From: an uncultured Bacilli bacterium
GTDB taxonomy: Bacteria; Bacillota_I; Bacilli_A; RF39; UBA660
Length of the DNA stretch: 40,418 bases
Reading direction: 5' to 3'
NCBI GenBank assembly: GCA_944358435.1
Contig: CALVRD010000004.1
Location: 1-40,418 of the forward strand
The first letter of the stretch is position 1; each line of letters starts with the position of its first letter. Positions 18,569-27,642 of the stretch are shown here, piece by piece. A program made the translations under genes and the position numbers. Below the pieces are notes generated by a model that worked only from the letters and a program-made list of their open reading frames with translations, had not been told where the DNA came from and did no database searches.

Positions 18569-18627
18569 GATATGTGTTTAAGTTCTAGTTGTTATAGAAA
18601 TAATAATTATAAAAGGTGATATATTAT

Positions 18628-18876
18628 ATGAAAGAAATATTATTTCTTATAAGCCATTAATTGTATGTCCAAATGAAAATGATAGATTAACAATAGGAAA
18701 TAGCTTTACTAACTGCAGATGAACTAATAATGTCAGGACACGGGTGTGGTGGTTATAGTAATAAATCTTATTTATATACTAATCAAATTGTTTGAGTTTA
18801 CTCACCTATAAGTTTTATACGTGTTCTAGTTTCTGGTAACTAGCATGTGGACTACATTGATGTTAATCTTTCTCTT
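18628..18876 (+). pseudogene. Decayed surface-protein gene (VCPNEND...ALLTADEL type)
   Basis: No open frame survives, but translated pieces read as one protein. VCPNENDRLTIGNS lies in one frame (to about 18704). ALLTADEL, GGYSNKSYLY and, after a TGA at 18793-18795, VYSPISF lie in the next. After TAG at 18841 comes HVDYIDVN. These blocks resemble the repeated C-terminal domain of large surface proteins in gut Bacilli, in which a tryptophan precedes the SP motif. The TGA is probably a mutated TGG. At least one frameshift and two stops are present. AAAGGTG and an ATG at 18628 may be the original start region. Family naming (DUF6273-like) is tentative. Confidence 0.6.
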
Positions 18877-18983
18877 TTTTCTTGCCTTTTGAATTAGAAC
18901 TAGTGGCGATGATCGTGAAGCAGCTTATTAGTTAATAATAAGCTATTATAATATAAATAAAATAGTTTTAAGTTGAATAATCA

Positions 18984-19012
18984 ATAGTTTTTTGAAAACT
19001 ATCTTTTATTTT
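18984..19012 (+). terminator. Terminator-like hairpin before the surface locus
   Basis: Stem ATAGTTTT with AAAACTAT, three-base loop TTG, followed by CTTTTATTTTAT. It separates the pseudogene remnant from the next operon. Confidence 0.6.
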
Positions 19013-19064
19013 ATAAAAAAATAATGTATACTTATAAAAGAATAGAATAATAGGAGTTGAGAAT

Positions 19065-20624
19065 ATGATTGTTAGAAAACCGTATGCCTTTCTTATAAAG
19101 AATTTTAAAAAGATTCATATTTTTATCTTTTTACTTTGTACTTATATTTTGTATAAAACAACTCAGTTATATTCATTTATGAGGGAGTTTGTTAGTTTAG
19201 GTACATATGATGCTTATAATGAGCCAATATCTAATTATATAACGTTTCTTTCGTACTTATTTTTAATTTTAATAATTGCATCTTTTGTTGCGATACTGAT
19301 AGTATTAAAAAAGAAGGATAAGCCATGGAAGATGTATATATTACCAATAGTTTCTTATAGTGCCTTATTTTTTACTTTTTTATTTACTAGTAGTTTCTTT
19401 GCTAGTTATACTGGAACAGTTGAGACAACTGAAGCTAGAGCTATTAGGGATATTGTTTTAATATTAACTGTTCCTCAGTATTTAAGTTTTTTAATTTTAT
19501 TTATTCGGATGTTGGGCCTTGATTTAAATAAATTTGATTTTAAATCAGATGTAGAGTTCTTAGAACTATCAGAGTCTGATCGAGATGAGATGGAAATCAA
19601 TATTGATATTGATAAGGCTAGTTTCAAACGATTCTTTAAAAGATTTAAAAGAAATGCTGGATATTACTATAAGGAACATAAAAAAATGATTTATGTACTA
19701 TTAACTATTTTAATTTTATTTGTTACTTATAAGTCCTATACATTTATATTTATAACTAATAAATCCTATAAGGAAGGAGATATTATAAATACAAATGGTT
19801 ATGAAGTTAGAATTAATAATAGTTATTATAGTAATCTTGATTATAAAGGGACTATTATTTCTAAAGAAAGTAGTTTTGTAATTCTTGATGTAACTATAAA
19901 AAATAATGCTGAGAAAAGAAAAATTAATTTTGCAAGATTTCATGTAATGAATGGAACATCTAATTATTCTCCGACAGCTAAAACTTATGGAATACAGTTT
20001 AGAGATTTGGGTACGGCCTATGAAGAAAAAACCATTGATAAAGGAGAAGAATTTAATACTATATTAATTTATAAAGTAAGATCTGAGGAGAGTATTAAGC
20101 GTTTTGTTTTATATTATCAGGAATTTAATGCGAATAATACTAATCATTTAAGAAAAATTAAATTAAAGCTTAAGGACTTATCTAAATTAAATGAGCATCC
20201 TCCTCTAAAGTTAAATGATTCATTAAATTTTAAGATAGGGACTTCTGATAAAGAATTAATATTTGATGATTATCAAATTGTTGATACAGTTAGATATAGT
20301 AAAGAGAAATGTAATGCGATAAGATGTGATTATGAAATGCTAGAATTTAGTGCTCCAGATGGATATAAAATTTTAAAATTAGACTTTGCTTCTAATGATT
20401 TTGATGGCAAAGATATGATTGACTTTTTATCTAGGTATGGTACAATAAATTATAAAGATAGTAGTGGTAAGAAAATAGGTATAGGAATAGTAAATGCTCT
20501 TCCAACTCAACAGTATTATGGCAAGTATGCCTATATAAAAGCTCCTACTGTAATTAGTGAATCTTCAAGTATTGAACTGGTAATTACAGTTAGAACTAAT
20601 AGATATATTTATAAAATAAAATAG
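19065..20624 (+). CDS. Membrane protein with C-terminal DUF4352-like domains
   Basis: The 519-residue protein has four N-terminal membrane helices (about 16-34, 58-81, 91-113, 127-148). A charged cytosolic loop (150-205), a fifth helix (208-231) and a large outer part (232-519) follow. The outer part begins YKEGDIINTNGYEVRINNSYYS and continues with VILDVTIKNNAEKRKINFARF. This is the beta-sandwich pattern of DUF4352/TRF2-like domains, and a second similar stretch may start near 385. Function unknown. It starts the surface locus and is 11 bases ahead of the next gene, so it is probably its first gene. Confidence 0.75.
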   Translation: MIVRKPYAFLIKNFKKIHIFIFLLCTYILYKTTQLYSFMREFVSLGTYDAYNEPISNYITFLSYLFLILIIASFVAILIVLKKKDKPWKMYILPIVSYSALFFTFLFTSSFFASYTGTVETTEARAIRDIVLILTVPQYLSFLILFIRMLGLDLNKFDFKSDVEFLELSESDRDEMEINIDIDKASFKRFFKRFKRNAGYYYKEHKKMIYVLLTILILFVTYKSYTFIFITNKSYKEGDIINTNGYEVRINNSYYSNLDYKGTIISKESSFVILDVTIKNNAEKRKINFARFHVMNGTSNYSPTAKTYGIQFRDLGTAYEEKTIDKGEEFNTILIYKVRSEESIKRFVLYYQEFNANNTNHLRKIKLKLKDLSKLNEHPPLKLNDSLNFKIGTSDKELIFDDYQIVDTVRYSKEKCNAIRCDYEMLEFSAPDGYKILKLDFASNDFDGKDMIDFLSRYGTINYKDSSGKKIGIGIVNALPTQQYYGKYAYIKAPTVISESSSIELVITVRTNRYIYKIK

Positions 20625-20635
20625 AGGAGAAATAT

Positions 20636-22432
20636 ATGAATAAGAAAATATTAAAGTACATCAGAATAGTAGTTACAATTGCGATACCTTGTTTATTTGT
20701 TTGGTTTTTAATTATTGGACCATATTTAGAATTTAAGAATAATGAGAAAATTATGCGAGAGGCTGCGGAGCGATATTATCAACTTAATGAGGATAAGTTA
20801 CCTACTGGTAAAAGGATAGCAACAGTAAGTTTAAAAACATTATTTGATAAATCTTTTATTAAGAATGATTTTTATTTACCTTATTCAAAAAAGCCTTGTT
20901 CAGTAACTGAAAGCTGGGTTAAAGTAAGGCAAAGAGAATCTGGCAGTTATGATTATTATACTTATTTACAATGTGGTCCTTTAAAATCGAATGTTGATCA
21001 TACTGGACCTAAAATAATACTTAATGGTGATAGTGAGATTACATTAAATCTTGGTAATGAGTATAAGGAACCTGGAATTAAGAGTGTTAAAGATAATGTT
21101 GATGGCAAAATGAGTAATGATAGTGTTACTATTGATTCATCAAAGGTTGATACAAGTAAGATTGGTACATATGAAGTTACTTATAGTGCCCAAGATAATA
21201 TGAAGAATAAGACAACAGTTATTAGAAAAGTTAATGTTGTTCAAAAGTTGAATACCACAATAAAACAGGAAATAGGAGAAAACGGAATATATAAAGGATA
21301 TGCCGTTAATAATTATTTTAGATTTTCTGGAATGTTATTTAGAATTGTTGGTTTAGATGGAGATAATATTAAAATTGTAACTGCTAATGATGTTGCGAAT
21401 GTTAATTATGATGGAATTGATGAGTGGTTAGATTATTTCTATGAACATATTGCTGATAGTTCTAAAAAGTATTTAGTTAAAAACAAATATTGTTATGGTG
21501 ATATAGCAAGTAATAACATTCATGGTAATACAGAATGCCCTAATAAAACGAAGGATAAATATGTCTATATTCTATCAAATAAAGAAATAAATGAAAGTCG
21601 TGATGAAGCAGGTAAAACATATTTGTTGTCATCAACAATAACATGGACTGCAAATGCAAGTGATAAAGAGACAGCGTGGGCAGTTAAAGATTTATTTATA
21701 AATGGAACTCAAACAATGGGATTTCAGCGTGAATATAATTTTGGTATTCGTCCAGTGCTAACTATAAAAGGAGATTCACTTATAGTTTCTGGAGATGGAA
21801 GTGTTAAGAATCCATATTCATTAGGAGAACTTCCTAAGGCTAAAGCTGATGAATTTTTAAATACAAGATATTCTGGAGAATACTTAACTTATTCTGGTTA
21901 TACTTGGCGAATTATTGAGTCTGATACTGATGGTACAACTAAGGTGATTGCAGAAACACCAATTAATCTTGCTACTGATAAACAAACCATAATGTATGAA
22001 ACAGATGGAGAAGTACAAATTTATAATCCTACCGAAAAAGGAAATATTGGTTATACAATAAATAAAAAAGTTGGAGATACAGTTAATGAAAAATATTTTG
22101 TTACTAAAGAAGTAACTGTTCCAATTTATAAAACTGTTGCTAAATACAAAGAAGAAATTAAATCTAAAAAATATAAAGTTAAGTTTGCTGCCCCAAATAT
22201 GTATGAAATGCATACAGCATCAAAAGGTGAAGTAAGTTGGGGTTATTGGTTAATAAACTCATCTGAGCAGGAATATCGTAAATATTTTATTTCAAATATA
22301 GGAATAGTCGTTTATGTTCAAACTCCTACAAGTTTTGAACAATATGTAAGACCTGTTGGTTACCTAGATAAAAAAGTTAAAATAGTATCTGGATCGGGAA
22401 CAGAATTGGATCCGTATAAAATATCTAAATAG
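20636..22432 (+). CDS. Surface protein: pilin-like N-terminus, Ig-like domain, repeat domain
   Basis: The 598-residue protein has one N-terminal membrane helix (about 8-28). A pseudopilin-like stretch (30-125) has AAERYYQLNEDKLPTG, SLKTLFDKSFI and a cysteine pair (C83, C112). An Ig-like domain of the DUF5011 kind (about 120-200) follows with DHTGPKIILNG and GTYEVTYSAQDN. The rest (about 215-598) has MLFRIVGLDGDNIKIVTAND and GIRPVLTIKGDSLIVSGDGS. The closing part resembles the decayed gene at 18628, so the two may be relatives. No C-terminal anchor or sortase motif is seen. It is probably held by its N-terminal helix. It sits directly before the sortase gene. Confidence 0.75.
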   Translation: MNKKILKYIRIVVTIAIPCLFVWFLIIGPYLEFKNNEKIMREAAERYYQLNEDKLPTGKRIATVSLKTLFDKSFIKNDFYLPYSKKPCSVTESWVKVRQRESGSYDYYTYLQCGPLKSNVDHTGPKIILNGDSEITLNLGNEYKEPGIKSVKDNVDGKMSNDSVTIDSSKVDTSKIGTYEVTYSAQDNMKNKTTVIRKVNVVQKLNTTIKQEIGENGIYKGYAVNNYFRFSGMLFRIVGLDGDNIKIVTANDVANVNYDGIDEWLDYFYEHIADSSKKYLVKNKYCYGDIASNNIHGNTECPNKTKDKYVYILSNKEINESRDEAGKTYLLSSTITWTANASDKETAWAVKDLFINGTQTMGFQREYNFGIRPVLTIKGDSLIVSGDGSVKNPYSLGELPKAKADEFLNTRYSGEYLTYSGYTWRIIESDTDGTTKVIAETPINLATDKQTIMYETDGEVQIYNPTEKGNIGYTINKKVGDTVNEKYFVTKEVTVPIYKTVAKYKEEIKSKKYKVKFAAPNMYEMHTASKGEVSWGYWLINSSEQEYRKYFISNIGIVVYVQTPTSFEQYVRPVGYLDKKVKIVSGSGTELDPYKISK

Positions 22433-22447
22433 AAGGAAGCAGTAAAT

Positions 22448-23260
22448 ATGAAAAAGAAAAGAAACAACAAAAAACTGGCTGTATTTATTATTGCAAGTAT
22501 TTCCATTACTATTGTTATAATTATTTTACTTATAAATTTATTAAGTAAATTATTAATAGAAGAAAAACAATACAAAATTGAATCACGTATTGAAGAATTG
22601 GCCGAATATGAAAAAAATAATGTACAGTCACAAACATTGAGTTGGTTAAAAGTACAAGGTACAAATATTGACTATCCAGTATTATATTTTGAAAATGAAG
22701 AAGAATTATTAAATCAAAAAGGTGATTATTTATGGGGATTGGAAAATCCTGATGAACCGTTAAGACGGACCGTAGTTTTAGGTCATAATATTAGAAATGT
22801 TTCTAGTAATCCATTAATAACTTATAAAAATCATACACGTTTTGAACAACTTCTATCATTTATTTATTATGATTTTGCTAAAGATAATCAATATATCCAA
22901 TATACAAGAGATGGAAAAGATTATTTGTATAAAATATTTTCTGTAAGCTTTATTGAAGATAAAGATCTTATTTATTACGGAAATTTAACAGACAATGAGT
23001 TTAGAGAATATATAGATCATTCCCTTGATAACAGCTATTTCGACTATAATGAAGAAATAACTGATGATGATAAAATAATTACCTTAATAACTTGCACTAG
23101 ATTTTTTCAACAACAAGATGCAGAATACAAATTTAAAATCGAAGGAAAGTTAGTCAACTCTGAAGAAAAAAATTTGAATTCAAAAGTCGATAAAAAAGAC
23201 AATTATAAGGAAATAGAGGATATACTGAAAGGTGGAGAAGTAAATGAACAAAACGCATAA
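22448..23260 (+). CDS. srtB: Class B-like sortase
   Basis: Membrane-bound cysteine transpeptidase. The 270-residue protein has an N-terminal helix (10-33), then LSWLKVQGTNIDYPVLY, catalytic H113 in VVLGHN and catalytic C216 in TLITCTRF. The overall size and the SWLKV...IDYPV block match class B. The arginine usually about ten residues after the cysteine is not there (AEYKFKIEGKL). R218, two residues after C216, is the only nearby arginine, so the active site is unusual. Class B enzymes attach haem-uptake proteins or pilins to the wall. No LPxTG or NPxTN protein is evident in the window. It overlaps the next gene by 17 bases. Confidence 0.88.
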   Translation: MKKKRNNKKLAVFIIASISITIVIIILLINLLSKLLIEEKQYKIESRIEELAEYEKNNVQSQTLSWLKVQGTNIDYPVLYFENEEELLNQKGDYLWGLENPDEPLRRTVVLGHNIRNVSSNPLITYKNHTRFEQLLSFIYYDFAKDNQYIQYTRDGKDYLYKIFSVSFIEDKDLIYYGNLTDNEFREYIDHSLDNSYFDYNEEITDDDKIITLITCTRFFQQQDAEYKFKIEGKLVNSEEKNLNSKVDKKDNYKEIEDILKGGEVNEQNA

Positions 23261-26200
23261 AAGAATATTTGGGGTTATTCTAGTGTTAATTATTTTAACA
23301 ACATTTTGGCATGTGGGAATGTTAGTTGATGCAAAAAATGCAGACGATCCTAATATAGAAGAAAAGCCAGGAAATGTTGTTAAAGGACAATGTAATACAG
23401 TTGTTGCTGGTTCACGTTACAAGTTTCAAACAGATGTCAATGGTAATGTCATTACACTTAGTACTACATCAAAAGGAGTTTTTGATGTCTATGTATTTGA
23501 AATAAATCGTGATGCAAATGGTAATGAAACAGCAAATCTAGTAGATAAACTACTATTAGGAAAAGATAGTGGTGAAGGACAAAGTGTTATTAATTGGCCA
23601 TATAAAATAACTAATACTTTTGTAACATATGAATTTGTTTATACTTTAAAATATGATGATGATGTTTGCAATGGAAATGGAAATGGACAATTATTAAGAG
23701 ATGAAAATGGAAGTTGGAAAACAACTACTGAAAATACTTATATTTTTGCTTCTCAAATAGATATTGCTCCTCCAACAGATGGAATGCTTTTATCAAATTC
23801 AAGTTATAATACAATTTGTAAGGCATTTAGAGAAGGAAATTTTGGAGCATATAAAAAGCAATTTGAAACTGCTGGTCTTGGTGAAGCTGATTTTAATCAG
23901 TATAGAGAGGCTGCGAGAGCTAAATTTTTATATTGTGATTCACCACAAGTACAAGTAGATTTTAAAGAAAAAGAAGTTGCTATGATGATTAGAAATGCTA
24001 TTGCTTCAGTTAAAATAGCAAATCTTGGAACAACTGGTAGTATAAATGGTCCTCCAAATTCTGAAGGATTAACAATAATTGGACAGGATGAGTCAACTGA
24101 TTTAACTGATAAACCACTTACTTGTCCAGCGTATCAAAATGTAAATGGTGCACAAATTCCTAATTCAAGTAGTACTGTAAAAACATATTATAAAACAGTG
24201 ACAACAATAACTGATTATGATGTTTATCAATCTATACCAGGAAATGATGCACAATGTAAAAAAGTATGTGAAGAAACAGTAACAGTTAATTATGGTCCTC
24301 CGGTTGCTAGTAAGGCAGGTCTATGCTTTGAATATAAAGTAAAAGTTGAAAGTAAATTAAATTGTATGACTGAGTATATTGGTGACGAACCTACAATTGA
24401 TGACTATAAAGTATGTACTCCTTCGGCTGGATGTAATTCTGGTCATTTGCATATGTTCTCAGGTGGCCCTGATGTTGATTTTGATAGTTGTATTAATTCT
24501 TGTGATGGTGGTAAATATAGCCAAAAATGTATTGATAAATGTTATGATGATGTATATGAAGATAGCGGATTTTTAGCAATAAGCTATGCTGATAAGATTA
24601 ATGCTACTCAAATTGCTAAGAAAAATAATTGTTTGTCTGATAATCTTTCAGATGAGATGAAAGAATATTGTAGTTTGTTAAAGGATCAAGAAAGAATTCA
24701 AAAAATCGATAGGTCAGAATGGTCATCTTACTTTGAAAAACTAAAAAAAGCTGCAATTGAAGCTGGAACTGGATATTATTATGTTTCTGGTGGACAAATT
24801 AAGTGGAAGATGGGACAAAATGGTTACTGGGATGAAGTTGGTAGATATTACGTAGTAAACCATCCTGAGGATGCAGTACCTTCAGCAGCTTACTATCTAG
24901 CACCTAGCTATAATAGTGTTTTAAAGAGTAAATATAGAAGAGGTAAGACAGCTGATGGTTTCTTAAGAAACAATTATGGAAATTCTTATTGTGGAGCTCG
25001 TTGTGATTGGTTAGGCTGTAGTAACGCTAAGAAGAATGGTTATTATAAAAATGGTTATCCAGATAATCCAGGTATTGCAACAAATAGAGAATTCTTAAAT
25101 TATGATGATGCTGCAGATGTTTATAAGAGTGATTGGGAAAAATATGAAGCAGCTGTTAAAGAATGTAAAGCTGCTGCTGCATGTACAAGTAATACGTCTG
25201 AATTTACAATAAAAGTTAATAATAAAACTAAATCTAATCCAGATGCTGATAATTGGATTGAATATCATGCTTCAATTTCTGAAAATGGTACTTTAAATGG
25301 TACAACTGTAAATGGTAAACCACTATCAGATACTACAATTATTTTAGATCGTAGTGGATGTTATGGTGAGAATGGTAAAGATGGTAAAGTTGAATATATG
25401 ACTGAATGGAGTTTCCCTGGAACATGGGTTAATAACAAAACTGGTAAAATTAGTTATCAACCAAATAATGGTAATGCATGGCATTTGAAAAAGGAAAAAT
25501 TCTGTACTAACCTAGATTCAAAATATGTAAATACTGATTGGTGGGTTCAACGTATTTTACATCCAAATACTAATGTTGCTGAGGCAGATAAAGCTTTAAT
25601 TGATGAATATAATATTCAAGCATTAGCTAAGGATTTTGGTTATTTCCAATGGGATTTAAAAGTTAATTGTTTTTATGCATTATATGATTCACCATTCCCA
25701 GATGATGGTAAATCAGATGATAATAAGCCATTATCATATAAGTCTAGGTCAGTTGATTTAAAAGATATATTCCCTAATATGGATGATGAGTCTGCAACAA
25801 ATAATCCAAATGAAACTGGTCGTGAACCTGGATTTAACTGGACTGATTCTGCATCAAATATTAAAAATGAAGATTATGAAGTTACACCAGGAGCATTATA
25901 TTCAGCAATTCAAGCTCGTGGAAATGAAATTTATGCTGATGATAAAAAAGATTTATATCTAGATTATGAATTCTATTTAACTCCTTCTGATCTTAATAAA
26001 ATAAGAAGATATTCTAAACAAGAAGCTAATGGAAATTACAGTCAATTCCCAGGTAGAATTAATGTTGCTAATGGTATTGCTTTCTATAAGAGTGCATTAT
26101 TTAGAAGTGATAGTACAAGTTCATATAGATTAGAGCCAGATAGTATTATTACACTTGGTGCTTTAGGAGTAAATAATCAGGAACGTAAAGATAGTAATAA

Positions 26201-26288
26201 ACCTGAAACATTTACAAATACTTATACAGCACTTTTAAAACAAAGTAGAGAAGAATACTTAAGTTATTTATCAGGAGGTAATAAATAA
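23244..26288 (+). CDS. Large cysteine-rich exported protein of the Tad-like locus
   Basis: I do not recognise the family. The 1014-residue protein has a signal or anchor helix (about 8-28) and a long outer part with about 25 cysteines. Many are in close pairs (CKKVCEE, CINSC, CIDKC, CGARC). Tyrosine, asparagine and glycine are abundant. There is no C-terminal membrane segment or sorting signal; the end reads LSYLSGGNK. Its start lies inside the sortase gene and its stop overlaps the next start (TAATG), so all are coupled with the Tad-like genes. It may be a tip adhesin or secreted substrate; this is inference from size and position. Confidence 0.75.
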   Translation: MNKTHKRIFGVILVLIILTTFWHVGMLVDAKNADDPNIEEKPGNVVKGQCNTVVAGSRYKFQTDVNGNVITLSTTSKGVFDVYVFEINRDANGNETANLVDKLLLGKDSGEGQSVINWPYKITNTFVTYEFVYTLKYDDDVCNGNGNGQLLRDENGSWKTTTENTYIFASQIDIAPPTDGMLLSNSSYNTICKAFREGNFGAYKKQFETAGLGEADFNQYREAARAKFLYCDSPQVQVDFKEKEVAMMIRNAIASVKIANLGTTGSINGPPNSEGLTIIGQDESTDLTDKPLTCPAYQNVNGAQIPNSSSTVKTYYKTVTTITDYDVYQSIPGNDAQCKKVCEETVTVNYGPPVASKAGLCFEYKVKVESKLNCMTEYIGDEPTIDDYKVCTPSAGCNSGHLHMFSGGPDVDFDSCINSCDGGKYSQKCIDKCYDDVYEDSGFLAISYADKINATQIAKKNNCLSDNLSDEMKEYCSLLKDQERIQKIDRSEWSSYFEKLKKAAIEAGTGYYYVSGGQIKWKMGQNGYWDEVGRYYVVNHPEDAVPSAAYYLAPSYNSVLKSKYRRGKTADGFLRNNYGNSYCGARCDWLGCSNAKKNGYYKNGYPDNPGIATNREFLNYDDAADVYKSDWEKYEAAVKECKAAAACTSNTSEFTIKVNNKTKSNPDADNWIEYHASISENGTLNGTTVNGKPLSDTTIILDRSGCYGENGKDGKVEYMTEWSFPGTWVNNKTGKISYQPNNGNAWHLKKEKFCTNLDSKYVNTDWWVQRILHPNTNVAEADKALIDEYNIQALAKDFGYFQWDLKVNCFYALYDSPFPDDGKSDDNKPLSYKSRSVDLKDIFPNMDDESATNNPNETGREPGFNWTDSASNIKNEDYEVTPGALYSAIQARGNEIYADDKKDLYLDYEFYLTPSDLNKIRRYSKQEANGNYSQFPGRINVANGIAFYKSALFRSDSTSSYRLEPDSIITLGALGVNNQERKDSNKPETFTNTYTALLKQSREEYLSYLSGGNK

Positions 26289-26767
26289 TGAACAAAGGAA
26301 TGTTAACAGTTGGTATTATTATACTTGCTTTAATTGGATTGTTGTTAATCAATGTTATTTCTAATTATTCAACAGGTAGTGAACTTGACTATTATTTAGT
26401 AAAGGAGACTGCTGAAGCTGCAATGGAAGACGCGATAGACGTAAAGTACTATCGCGACAACTATGCGCTTAGAATGGATAAAGACAAATTTGTTGAAAGT
26501 TTTTTAAGAAGATTTGCTGATAGTGTTGATAATACAAGATATTATAGAATTGGTTTTTATGATTTAAACGAAGTTCCACCAAAGGTTAGTATTAAAGTTG
26601 ATTCTGCTACAGTATTAAGCTTTGATAGTCAAAATTTATTAATGACAACTACTTATGATGGAATTGTTGAAAGTAATAGAAAAGAAGATGAATTTGTAAC
26701 TCAAGCTAATTCAGATAATACTAATGAAATTGGTAATCCAGTTACAGAAGAAAATTATGATTATTAA
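26288..26767 (+). CDS. Pseudopilin/TadE-like membrane protein (possibly DUF5411)
   Basis: The 159-residue protein has a short basic start (MNKG), one membrane helix (about 5-25) and an outer domain with KETAEAAMEDAIDVKYYRDNYALRMDKDKFVESFLRRF. The layout of leader helix plus small globular domain is that of minor pilins or TadE/TadG-like proteins. Its place just before cpaB-cpaF-tadB-tadC supports a role in the pilus. I recall similar proteins as DUF5411, without certainty. The start overlaps the previous stop by one base. Confidence 0.65.
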   Translation: MNKGMLTVGIIILALIGLLLINVISNYSTGSELDYYLVKETAEAAMEDAIDVKYYRDNYALRMDKDKFVESFLRRFADSVDNTRYYRIGFYDLNEVPPKVSIKVDSATVLSFDSQNLLMTTTYDGIVESNRKEDEFVTQANSDNTNEIGNPVTEENYDY

Positions 26768-26799
26768 TATGAATAAGTTTTAGAGAGTGAGGACATAAA

Positions 26800-27606
26800 A
26801 TGGGGAATAATAAAGGAGTAATAAGAAGAATATTACAAGATAAAAATACCGTAACATTGCTTGGTGTAGTAGCAGCAATACTTGTATTAATTATTGGATA
26901 TAATACTCGTGTTAGACAAGCAATTAACCCAATAACTGTACCATGTGCTAGAGAGACTATTAAAGGTGGAATTCAAATTACAGAGGATTTGGTTACATCT
27001 TGCCAGATTCCACAATCGATGATTCGAGGAAGTATTTTAAGAAATCAAGCACAAGTTATTGATAAATATAGTAGATCAGATAGTATTATTCCAGAAGGAA
27101 GTTTCTTCTATGAAACTGCTGTCGTTGAGGAAGAACAATTACCTGCAAATATTATTTTAAAATATCCTAAAGGTTATGTTTTGTATAATATGAGTGTTAC
27201 AACAGCATCTACTTATGGTAATTCAATTTATCCAGAAAACTATATTGATATTTATCTAAAAGCAGTAAGTAGATACGAAGAAGGAATTACTTCTAAAGAA
27301 GAAGCTGATCGTATTATGTTAGGTAAGTTAGTTGAAAACGTTAAAGTTTTAGCTGTTAAGGATGCAAGTGGTCAACCAGTATTTGCTAACTTAGATGAAC
27401 AAAGAACACCTGCAATGATAGTATTTGCGGTACCTGAAGAATATTATATTTTACTTAAAAAAGCAGAATTTTTAAGAAATTATGATACAACATTAATTCC
27501 TGTTCCAACAAATGAAAGCTTTGAAGATGAACCAGGAGAAGTTGCTATTAGTAGTGAAAGCTTAAAGAATTGGATTAATAGAGTTACTGTTTGGACAGAA
27601 GATTAA
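26800..27606 (+). CDS. cpaB: CpaB/RcpC-like SAF-domain protein
   Basis: The 268-residue protein has an N-terminal membrane helix (about 18-34). An SAF domain (about 45-115) follows, with VPCARETIKGGIQITEDLVTS and IIPEGSFFYETAVV, and then a second beta-rich domain to about 235. CpaB/RcpC proteins belong to Tad pilus loci. In two-membrane bacteria they work with the secretin. Here there is no outer membrane or secretin, so it would act at the cell wall side of the assembly. It lies directly before the ATPase gene. A pair of cysteines (C49, C67) lies in the SAF domain. Confidence 0.82.
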   Translation: MGNNKGVIRRILQDKNTVTLLGVVAAILVLIIGYNTRVRQAINPITVPCARETIKGGIQITEDLVTSCQIPQSMIRGSILRNQAQVIDKYSRSDSIIPEGSFFYETAVVEEEQLPANIILKYPKGYVLYNMSVTTASTYGNSIYPENYIDIYLKAVSRYEEGITSKEEADRIMLGKLVENVKVLAVKDASGQPVFANLDEQRTPAMIVFAVPEEYYILLKKAEFLRNYDTTLIPVPTNESFEDEPGEVAISSESLKNWINRVTVWTED

Positions 27607-27642
27607 AAAATAAAAAGAATAAAAGAGAAAAGAGTGGGTTAA

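Larger units (their letters stand above)
18507..19064. other. 558-base gap between greA and the surface locus
   Basis: Holds the greA terminator (18544-18568), the pseudogene (18628-18876), a perfect 9-bp hairpin at 18922-18944 (AGCTTATTA with TAATAAGCT, no T-run) and a second terminator at 18984-19012. A TATACT at 19027-19032 is a possible -10 box for the next gene, with no clear -35. It marks the border between the conserved and accessory parts of the window. Confidence 0.6.

Noticed and set aside
18781-18800. TGA read as tryptophan (genetic code 4)
   Set aside because: The TGA in the decayed gene sits where tryptophan is expected, but genes at 11541, 16107 and 31665 end with TGA and all intact genes use TGG for tryptophan. 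A TGG-to-TGA mutation is simpler.
18922-18944. Perfect 9-bp hairpin AGCTTATTA/TAATAAGCT as terminator or protein-binding site
   Set aside because: No T-run follows on either strand and no adjacent gene depends on it. It is noted only as part of the gap.
21884-22575. Two minus-strand frames of 109 and 71 codons
   Set aside because: They mirror the codon pattern of the plus-strand surface protein and sortase genes, have no ribosome sites and consist mainly of phenylalanine, isoleucine and serine.
25557-25577. HPNTN in the 1014-residue protein as a class B sorting signal
   Set aside because: It lies in the middle of the protein, without a following membrane helix and basic tail.
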